A DNA stretch of 64,000 nt from Streptomyces sp. Tu6071 (lineage in GTDB: Bacteria; Actinomycetota; Actinomycetes; Streptomycetales; Streptomycetaceae): assembly GCF_000213055.1 (NCBI RefSeq), contig NZ_CM001165.1, forward strand, positions 2,751,445-2,815,444, written 5' to 3'. The stretch's first letter is position 1, and the number at the start of each line of letters is the position of its first letter. Positions 57,675 through 64,000 of the stretch are shown here, piece by piece. Below the pieces are notes generated by a model. It saw nothing but the letters and a program-made list of their open reading frames with translations. It did no database searches and was not told the DNA's origin. A program made the translations under genes and the position numbers.

Positions 57675-59485
57675 CGGGATTCCTCCTTCTGCGGGACGAG
57701 CTTCTGCGGTACGGGTACGGACGCGGCCCCGTCGCCCGCGGCCCGCGCCGCCGGGCCCGGCACCCTCGGCCCCACCGGGATGACCCGGTGCGTCGGCAGC
57801 GGGCCGTGCGTGTCCACGGAGGCCGTGAACTCCTTGCCGTCGTCGCGGCACACGAACTGCATGACGTGCCGCCCGGCCGCCGCCGCGCGGATGAGCCCGC
57901 CGGTCGTGGCCCAGACCCCCGACTGGTAGAAGTTCCCGAGTCCGGGGACACCGGGGCCGTACTTCTTGATCAGCTCCTCCAGCGTCTCGCCGCTCTCCAC
58001 GAAGGGCTGCCAGCCGAGCACGGTGCCGTCGAAGTTGCCCGTGTAGCGGACCTGTGTGAGCGGCGTCGACACGTCCCGCACGGCGATGGACTCGCTCAGC
58101 CCCGGAAAGCGCTCCTCCAGGAACTCCACGAGTGTGTCGCGCACTTGGTGCTTGGCCGCGTAGTAGCCGCGCCCGTGCTTGACGGGGAGCGTGTGCAGTT
58201 CCTCGCCGCCCCTGCGGCGCGTGCGCTGCTCGGGGCCGTCGTCGAGCGCGCGCCAGGGCGCGATGTCGCAGAAGTACGTGGCATAGACGACGCTCGTGCC
58301 CGGCGGGGACAGCTCGGGGTAGTGCCGGTTGCGGAACTGGACGTTGATGCTGGAGTGCCGGATGCCGGTGAGCCGCTCGGCGGTGGCGTCGTCGAGCAGG
58401 TACGTCGTGCAGGGGTCGGCCTCGGGGAACTCCCGTTTCAGGCCGAGGAAGAGCGTCACGTACCCGGGGAAGACCATGCCGGGCTTCTCGATCGTGTCGG
58501 TGTAGAGGCGCTCGTACTCCTTGCCGAGGTCGCGGCCCTTGAGCAGCGAGCGCATCGTCGTGGGCCCGTCGCACGCGGCGACGACGATGTCCGCGCGCAG
58601 CTCGGTGCCGTCGCTCAGCCGCACCCCGACCGCCGTGTCCCCCTCGATCAGGACCTCTTCGACCTTCGTGTTGTACGAGACCTCGCCGCCGAGCCGCGCG
58701 TACCGCTCCTCGATGGAGCGCGCGAGGCCCAGCGAGCCGCCCTCGGGGACGCCCGCGGAGAGGTTGGCGTGCGAGGCCATCTGGAAGTGGGTCGGCAGAA
58801 CGGGGAAGTTGGGGTGGCGCTCGTAGAGGACGTAGTTGAACGCCCGTCGGAGCAGGGGGCTCTGGAACTTCTCCGAGTAGTCCCGCATGAGGACGGAGAT
58901 CGTCTTGCGGACCGCGTTGAAGTACGGCAGGAACCCGGCGAGCATCCGCATCCGCTCGACCCGGCCCATGAGCCCGACCGGCTTGAGGAAGGGGTAGACG
59001 GCGAGGGCCTTGCGGAAGGAGCGGAGGTTGTCGCAGAAGCCCTTGATGTGGCGGGCGTCGGCGGGCGAGATCCCGGTGAGGTGGGCCTGGAGGCGGTCGG
59101 GGTCCGAGTAGAAGTAGACCGCGCGGCCGTCGGTGTCGCGGACGACGTTGAACACGTCGAAGTGGCGGACCTCCTTGCCCTGGAGGGCGCCGAGTTCGAG
59201 CCAGATCTGGTGCATCTCGTTGCCGGGGCCGCTGCCGAGCAGCCAGCTCACGCAGGCGTCGAGGGTGTAGTCCCCGCGCTCCCAGGCGGTGCAGCAGCCG
59301 CCCGGGATCTCGTGCATCTCCAGGACGCGGGACCGGTAGCCGTTCAGCTGCGCGTAGACACCGGTGGAGAGCCCGCCGAGGCCCGCACCGATGATCAGCA
59401 CGGTCTCGCGGCGGTTCCCGGCCCGCGCGCGTTGCTGCTCCTCCTCGGCGAGCTGGGCCGGGTGGGCGGTGGAGCGGCTCGTCAT
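57671..59485 (-). CDS. ftdD: Phytoene-dehydrogenase-like FAD oxidoreductase of the PTM cluster (second)
   Basis: A 604-residue FAD enzyme of the CrtI/carotenoid isomerase type. The dinucleotide motif I-G-A-G-L-G-G-L is at residues 31-38, and the C-terminal FAD motif includes G-V-W-A-T-T-G-G-L-I-R-A-A. It is close to the neighbouring FAD enzyme over its whole length. PTM clusters use one or two such enzymes for the outer rings. Its ATG lies at the end of the short repeat ORF in the gap from the upstream gene. Confidence 0.88.
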   Translation of the reverse strand: MTSRSTAHPAQLAEEEQQRARAGNRRETVLIIGAGLGGLSTGVYAQLNGYRSRVLEMHEIPGGCCTAWERGDYTLDACVSWLLGSGPGNEMHQIWLELGALQGKEVRHFDVFNVVRDTDGRAVYFYSDPDRLQAHLTGISPADARHIKGFCDNLRSFRKALAVYPFLKPVGLMGRVERMRMLAGFLPYFNAVRKTISVLMRDYSEKFQSPLLRRAFNYVLYERHPNFPVLPTHFQMASHANLSAGVPEGGSLGLARSIEERYARLGGEVSYNTKVEEVLIEGDTAVGVRLSDGTELRADIVVAACDGPTTMRSLLKGRDLGKEYERLYTDTIEKPGMVFPGYVTLFLGLKREFPEADPCTTYLLDDATAERLTGIRHSSINVQFRNRHYPELSPPGTSVVYATYFCDIAPWRALDDGPEQRTRRRGGEELHTLPVKHGRGYYAAKHQVRDTLVEFLEERFPGLSESIAVRDVSTPLTQVRYTGNFDGTVLGWQPFVESGETLEELIKKYGPGVPGLGNFYQSGVWATTGGLIRAAAAGRHVMQFVCRDDGKEFTASVDTHGPLPTHRVIPVGPRVPGPAARAAGDGAASVPVPQKLVPQKEESR

Positions 59486-59580
59486 CGGGCCCGCCCTTCT
59501 TCGTACGCGGTCGTCATCGGGCCCGCCCTTTCTCGTGCGCGGTCGTCATCGGCCCGCCTTTCCTCGTGCGCGGTCGTCAT
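59482..59580 (-). CDS. 32-codon coupled ORF made of duplicated start regions
   Basis: The 90-base gap between the two FAD genes consists of about three copies of an AAGGGCGGGCCCGATGACGA-like unit, which is the ribosome site and start of the downstream gene. The first ATG (59580) overlaps the stop of the upstream gene. The frame then runs 32 codons to a TGA overlapping the true start at 59485. It could carry ribosomes across the gap. Whether a peptide accumulates is unknown. Confidence 0.45.
   Translation of the reverse strand: MTTAHEERRADDDRARERAGPMTTAYEEGRAR
59483..59580. repeat. About 32-bp tandem repeat in the ftdC-ftdD gap
   Basis: Three imperfect copies of CGCGGTCGTCATCGG(G)CCCGCC(C)TT, the complement of the downstream gene's ribosome site and start. 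Probably a local tandem duplication. Confidence 0.8.
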
Positions 59581-61427
59581 CGGCCCCGCTCCTCGCGTTC
59601 GTTCCAGCGGTCCAGTTGGGGAAGGCTGCCGAGCTTTCCGGGGTGCCAGGGCTCGGTGTTCTCGCTCTCGAACGCCCGGAAAGGGAGACCGAGTTCGTCG
59701 CACAGGTACTGGATGGCGAAGCGCCCGGTCGACGCGGCGCGGATGAGCCCGCCCATGCCGACCCACTGGCCCGCCATCGAGAATCCGGCGAGCCCCGGCA
59801 GGCGCATACGGTCCTTGCCGACGAGCTTCGCGGAGATGTCGTCGGCCTCCGAGAACGCCTTCCAGGCGAGGATCGAGCCCTTGTGGTTGCCGGTGTATCG
59901 GCGTGTCGTCGCGGGCGAGGCGACGTCGACCAGCTCGATGCGCCCGGCCACCTCGGGCCACTTCCGCTCAAGGAACTCCCGTACGAAAGCGGCGACTTCG
60001 CTCTTGCGGGCCCGGTAGGCGCGGCGGTCCTCCGCGCGGAGGTCCGCCCAGTACCCGTAGTCGCTGAAGTACGTGCAGTGCACGACGGACTTGCCCTCGG
60101 GCGCGAAGCCGTCCGCGTAGCGGGAGCGGAGCTGCACGACGATGCTGGACTGGAGGCCGCCGGGGAGGCGCGCCGCGTCCTCCTCGTCGAGGAGGTACGT
60201 CGTACTGTGCGCGTCGCCCTCCGGGAGGCCGCCCTCGATGCCGACGAAGGCCGAGACGACGGCGGGGAACAACGTCCCCTCCTGGTCGAGCAGTTCCTCG
60301 TACAGCTTGTCGATCCTGGGGCCCGTGTACCGGCCGCCGAGCAGGCCCTTGATCGTGGTGTCGCCGTCGGCGGCGGAGATGACGTGCTCGGCGTAGAGCG
60401 TCTTCCCGCCGCGCAGTACGACGCCGATCGCGCGGTCGTCCTCGACGAGGACGCGTTCCACGCGGGCCCGGTAGCGGATCTCCCCGCCGAGCCCCGTGTA
60501 CCGCTCCTCGACCGAGCGGGCGAGCCCGAGCGAACCGCCCTGCGGGAAGCCCGCGTTGCCGTGGTAGGCGCTCGCCATGTTGAAGAGGTACGGCAGGACG
60601 GGGAAGCCCTCGGGGTCCTGGAAGAAGATGTTGCGGAAGGCGGTCCGCAGCAGGGGGTCCTGGAACTTGTCGGCGAAGGCGTGCATCGGCGTCGCGGCGT
60701 TGCGCCAGAAGAGCCGGAAGGCGGGCAGGACGGTGCGCAGGGTGCGCAGCTTCTCGCCGAGCGTCTTCAGCGCGGGCGCGGTGAGGAAGGGGTACAGCTC
60801 GATCTTCTGGAAGCGCCGCAGGTCACGGCAGTACGCCCGGATGTGCGGGGCGTCCGCCGGGGACAGCTCCAAAAGGTGCGCTTCGAGCCGGTCCGGGTCG
60901 TTCCAGAAGACGACCTCGCGGCCGTCCCTGCCGACGACCTTGTTGAACAGCTCGAAGTTCGTCACCGACTTCCCGTCGAGCGCCCCGAGTTCGCGCCACA
61001 CCTGGTGCGCCTCGTTGCCCTCGGCGGTGCCGATGAGCCACTCGATGCAGTAGTCGAAGACGTACCCCTCGCGCGACCACGCGGTGCAGCAGCCGCCGGG
61101 GAGCACGTGCTTCTCCAGGACGAGCGTCCGCAGCCCGCTCATCCGCCCGTACGAGCCCGCCGCGAGCCCCGCGAGCCCGGCCCCGATCACGAGGACGCGG
61201 GGCGGGGTCCCCGGGGCCCGCTCGCGGGACTCCCAGTCGGTGGCGGGCGCCTGCGCGGCGGCAGCGGGCCGGGCGGCCGGGACCCCGGCCGCCCCCTCCC
61301 CCACGGCCGCCTCCGAGCGCGCGGCCGTCTCCGAGCGCGCGGACGCCTCCGACCCCTCCGCCCTCTCCGACCGCACGGCCTCCTCCGCCCGCACCGCCGC
61401 CTCCGCCGCCGTCTCGGCCGCGCTCAC
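59577..61427 (-). CDS. ftdC: Phytoene-dehydrogenase-like FAD oxidoreductase of the PTM cluster (first)
   Basis: A 616-residue CrtI-like FAD enzyme. The FAD motif I-G-A-G-L-A-G-L-A-A-G starts near residue 79. Before it is an unusual tail of Ala, Glu, Ser and Arg (repeats of the type S-E-A-x-x-R) that the sister enzyme lacks. The rest aligns with the second copy, including L-P-G-G-C-C-T-A-W and G-M-G-G-L-I-R-A-A. GTG 61427 overlaps the PKS-NRPS stop. Inferred role: ring formation on the tetramate polyene. Confidence 0.88.
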   Translation of the reverse strand: MSAAETAAEAAVRAEEAVRSERAEGSEASARSETAARSEAAVGEGAAGVPAARPAAAAQAPATDWESRERAPGTPPRVLVIGAGLAGLAAGSYGRMSGLRTLVLEKHVLPGGCCTAWSREGYVFDYCIEWLIGTAEGNEAHQVWRELGALDGKSVTNFELFNKVVGRDGREVVFWNDPDRLEAHLLELSPADAPHIRAYCRDLRRFQKIELYPFLTAPALKTLGEKLRTLRTVLPAFRLFWRNAATPMHAFADKFQDPLLRTAFRNIFFQDPEGFPVLPYLFNMASAYHGNAGFPQGGSLGLARSVEERYTGLGGEIRYRARVERVLVEDDRAIGVVLRGGKTLYAEHVISAADGDTTIKGLLGGRYTGPRIDKLYEELLDQEGTLFPAVVSAFVGIEGGLPEGDAHSTTYLLDEEDAARLPGGLQSSIVVQLRSRYADGFAPEGKSVVHCTYFSDYGYWADLRAEDRRAYRARKSEVAAFVREFLERKWPEVAGRIELVDVASPATTRRYTGNHKGSILAWKAFSEADDISAKLVGKDRMRLPGLAGFSMAGQWVGMGGLIRAASTGRFAIQYLCDELGLPFRAFESENTEPWHPGKLGSLPQLDRWNEREERGR

Positions 61428-64000
61428 GCCCCCGCCTCCCCGTCGAGCAGGCGCCGCACCAGCTCCGCGTTGCGCGGCAGGTGCTCCGCGTCGAGCATCT
61501 CGGCGTGCGTCCCGAAGCCGCACAGGGCGCGGTGCCCGGCCGCCGAGGACCCGTGCCAGGAGCCGGGCACCCCTTCCTCGTACAGGTCCGCCTTGTCCTC
61601 GTCCGTGAGGACGCTGACGGGCGTAGCGAGCGTCCCCGTGTTCGGTGTGCGCCCGCAGAACCGCAGGTACTCGGCGGCGTGCTCCATGACCGTCGCCGTG
61701 ACGATCTCCGAGCCGGTGTGCTGCTGGAGGTGGTGCCCGAGTTCGGCCTCGAACGCCTTCAGGACCTCGGGGCCCGGCTCGTACGCCTCCAGGGTGCGCC
61801 GCGAGTCGAGCACCACGACGTGGGCGACCTCCCGTCCGCGCGCCTCCAGTTCGCGTGCCACCTCGAAGGCGAGGTTGCCGCCGAGCGAGTACCCGAGCAG
61901 CGGGACGGGCCCCTCGGGCACGGTGGCCGCGACGAGGTCCGCGTACCTGCTCACCTTGTCGTCGCCCGGGAGGTAGTTGAAGGCGATGAGCCGGTGGGAG
62001 GGCAGCGAGGTCGCGAGCCCCCGGTACACGAGCCCGTGGCCCCCGGCGGGCGGGAAGCAGAACAGCGGGCGCTCCGCCTCGGGGTTGAAGGTGAGGTGCG
62101 GGACCTCGTCGGCCGTCGTCCCGGTGACGCGTTCCTCGACGGCGGCGGCCATCCCGTGCAGCGTCGTGACCTGGTAGAGACGGCTGACCGGGACGCCCAC
62201 GCCGAACTCGGTGCGCAGGTGGTGCAGCAGCTCGATGAGCTTGATGGAGCTGCCGCCCGAGGCGAAGAAGTCGTCGGCGAGACCGGCTCGTTCGAGCCCG
62301 AGCAGCGCCTCCCAGTGCTTCGCCATGCTCACCTCGTAGAGGGTCACGGGCGGCTCGTACGCGGCCTGCGCGTCCTCCGCGCGCGGGGCGGGCAGCGCAC
62401 GGACGTCGACCTTGCCGTGCGCGGTGAGGGGCAGCGCGCCGACCTCGGTGAGGTGTGCGGGGACGAGGTACGAGGGCAGCGCGTCCGCGAGCGCGCGGCG
62501 CAGCGCGGCGCGGCTCACCTCGGCACCCGGCTCGGGCACGTACCAGGCGCACAGCGCGTCCTCGCCGCCCGCCCCCGGGCGGACCGCGACGACGGCGCGC
62601 GCGATGCCGTGCCGCGCGGCGAGGTGGGCCTCGATCTCGCCCGTCTCGACGCGGTGCCCGCGCAGCTTGACCTGGCTGTCGGCGCGGCCGAGGAGGTGGA
62701 GCCGCCCGGCGGTGTCCCACCGGGCCAGGTCGCCGGTGCGGTAGAGCCGTTCGGCGGGGGTGTCCGGGAGCAGCGCGCGCTCCGTGAACCGATCGGCGGT
62801 CAGCTCGGGCCGGCCCGCGTACCCGAGCGCGACGCCCTCGCCGCCGATCCACAGTTCCCCGGTGATCCCGGCGGGCAGCGGGTTGCCGTGCGGGTCGAGG
62901 ACGTGGAGCGTAGCGTGCGGGAGCGGGCGGCCGACGGGGACGGCGAGCCCGGGGTCGAGCCCGTCGGCCGGGCCCTCGAAGAAGGCACTGTCGATCGTGG
63001 CCTCGGTGACGCCGTACGAGTTCAGGACGCGCGTGCCGGGTCCCGCCAGCTCCCTCAGCCGCTCGTACTCGGCGACCTTCCACGTGTCGGAGCCGACGAC
63101 GAGGAGCCGCAGGAAGCCGAGCCCGGCGCCTTCGCGGGCGCAGTGGTCCATGAGGCCGCGCACGAGGGCGGGCACGAACTCGGCGCAGTCCACGCGCTCC
63201 TCGCGCAGGACCTCGTACAGGCGCGCGGTGTCGAGCAGCAGGTCGCGCCCGGCGAGGACGAGCGTCCCGCCGGAGCACAGGGCGCGCACGAGGTCGCCCG
63301 TGAAGACGTCGAACGACGGCTGCGCGCTCTGGAGATGGACGCGCACCTCGTCGCCGAGGCGGTACTCGCGGTGCCAGGAGGCGTAGGCGGCGGCCAGGTT
63401 GCGGTGGGCGACGCGGACGGCCTTCGGTTCGCCGGTGGAGCCGGAGGTGTGGATGACGTAGGCGGGCGCGTCGAGGTCGTCGGCAGGCTCGCCGCCCCCG
63501 TGCGGTGCGGAGGCGGCCAGTTCGGTGACCGACAGCCGTCGGCAGGGAGAGCCTTCCGGGGTCGGCACCCCGTCCCCGGTGATCACCAGCGAGGCCCCCG
63601 CGCCCGCGAGCACCTTCGCGAGGCGTTCGGCGGGGAGCGCCGGGTCGAGCGGCAGGTAGGCGCCCCCGGCCCGCAGTACCGCGAGGAGGTGGGCCACCAG
63701 CTCGGGCGACTTGGGCAGCGCGACCCCGACCACGGAGCCGCCGCCGATACCGAGGGCGCGGAGCCGCGAGGCCAGGTCCGCCGACACGGTGGAGAGTTCC
63801 CCGTACGTCACGGAGGCTCCGCCCGGCACCCGTACCGCGACCGCCGAGGTGTTCTCGCGCGCCGCCCGCTCGAAGAGCCGGTGCACCGGGACGGCGTCCG
63901 CGGCGAGCGCCCGGCGCCCGGCCCCGCTCGTCTCCCGTACCAGCTCCTCGCGTTCGTGCGCGGCGAGCATGTCGAGCGCCGAGACGGGCTCGTCGGGCGC
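61424..64000 (-). CDS. ftdB: PTM PKS-NRPS, C-terminal part (end of C domain, A, PCP, TE); cut by the window edge
   Basis: The frame is open to the last base, so this is the 3' 858 codons of a larger gene. The first visible residues (P-D-E-P-V-S-A-L-D-M-L) are the end of a condensation domain. The adenylation domain has H-T-S-G-S-T-G-E-P-K, N-S-Y-G-V-T-E and Y-R-T-G-D-L-A-R-W. The carrier domain has D-D-F-F-A-S-G-G-S-S-I with the phosphopantetheine Ser. The thioesterase has G-Y-S-L-G-G. In PTM synthases this part adds ornithine and releases the tetramic acid by Dieckmann cyclisation. Four coupled oxidative genes downstream match the ftdB-F order, which supports the assignment more than the domain itself. 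Confidence 0.9.
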   Translation of the reverse strand, partial: APDEPVSALDMLAAHEREELVRETSGAGRRALAADAVPVHRLFERAARENTSAVAVRVPGGASVTYGELSTVSADLASRLRALGIGGGSVVGVALPKSPELVAHLLAVLRAGGAYLPLDPALPAERLAKVLAGAGASLVITGDGVPTPEGSPCRRLSVTELAASAPHGGGEPADDLDAPAYVIHTSGSTGEPKAVRVAHRNLAAAYASWHREYRLGDEVRVHLQSAQPSFDVFTGDLVRALCSGGTLVLAGRDLLLDTARLYEVLREERVDCAEFVPALVRGLMDHCAREGAGLGFLRLLVVGSDTWKVAEYERLRELAGPGTRVLNSYGVTEATIDSAFFEGPADGLDPGLAVPVGRPLPHATLHVLDPHGNPLPAGITGELWIGGEGVALGYAGRPELTADRFTERALLPDTPAERLYRTGDLARWDTAGRLHLLGRADSQVKLRGHRVETGEIEAHLAARHGIARAVVAVRPGAGGEDALCAWYVPEPGAEVSRAALRRALADALPSYLVPAHLTEVGALPLTAHGKVDVRALPAPRAEDAQAAYEPPVTLYEVSMAKHWEALLGLERAGLADDFFASGGSSIKLIELLHHLRTEFGVGVPVSRLYQVTTLHGMAAAVEERVTGTTADEVPHLTFNPEAERPLFCFPPAGGHGLVYRGLATSLPSHRLIAFNYLPGDDKVSRYADLVAATVPEGPVPLLGYSLGGNLAFEVARELEARGREVAHVVVLDSRRTLEAYEPGPEVLKAFEAELGHHLQQHTGSEIVTATVMEHAAEYLRFCGRTPNTGTLATPVSVLTDEDKADLYEEGVPGSWHGSSAAGHRALCGFGTHAEMLDAEHLPRNAELVRRLLDGEAGA

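Overview
The window is high-GC actinobacterial DNA that reads as Streptomyces. It has GTG and TTG starts, many ATGA/GTGA gene overlaps, an HU gene beside murA and a malic enzyme, a DasR-type operator, bldA-type TTA codons, and polycyclic tetramate macrolactam (PTM) genes. About 45 genes are supported. Most of the window looks like chromosomal core or semi-core DNA. Two specialised-metabolism regions stand out.

Layout. 1-9 kb: the end of an osmoprotectant ABC transporter, an ArsR-type regulator, a Lon-like membrane protease, an IclR regulator, a DEAD/DEAH-type helicase, a Doc toxin-antitoxin pair and a divergent porphobilinogen deaminase paralogue. 9.2-11 kb: remnants of IS5-type insertion sequences around one small unknown gene. 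11.3-21.2 kb: a lower-GC island encoding a PhyH-type dioxygenase, a GT4 glycosyltransferase with an in-frame TTA codon, a divergent unknown gene, a glycosyltransferase-like/NAD-epimerase fusion, an MFS exporter, a nucleotide-sugar 6-dehydrogenase and an AsnB-type amidotransferase. 21.7-26.3 kb: CutA, a TetR/quinone-oxidoreductase pair with two clear operator sites, an MFS transporter and tRNA-Cys.

26.3-38.4 kb: a three-subunit molybdenum hydroxylase, a GH20 hexosaminidase with a DasR-like site at its start, DUF3039, YqgE/AlgH, murA, hupA and an ACT-domain malic enzyme. 38.6-47.2 kb: a quinone-oxidoreductase-type enzyme, an XRE/TPR regulator and a small neighbour gene that both carry a +1 frameshift in a 7-base G/C run, small streptomycete proteins, a HelD/HelR-type helicase, a CGNR regulator and a HemD-winged-helix fusion. 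47.3-52.5 kb: a likely cell-surface glycan operon (acyltransferase, deacetylase-GT2 fusion, Gly/Pro-rich anchored protein). 52.6-55.2 kb: a LysR regulator and an MFS protein. 55.3-64 kb: the 3' half of a PTM cluster on the minus strand (P450, alcohol dehydrogenase-type reductase, two phytoene-dehydrogenase-like oxidoreductases, and the A-PCP-TE end of the PKS-NRPS, cut by the window edge).

How the genes fit together. In the PTM region the PKS-NRPS builds the tetramate polyene and the downstream oxidoreductases close the carbocycles. This is a known pathway type. The 11-21 kb island has no PKS, NRPS or RiPP core enzyme, yet it has sugar-tailoring, hydroxylation, amidation and export genes behind insertion-sequence debris. 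A nucleotide-sugar dehydrogenase next to an AsnB-type amidotransferase suggests a uronic acid turned into a uronamide. This island is the best candidate for an undescribed system.
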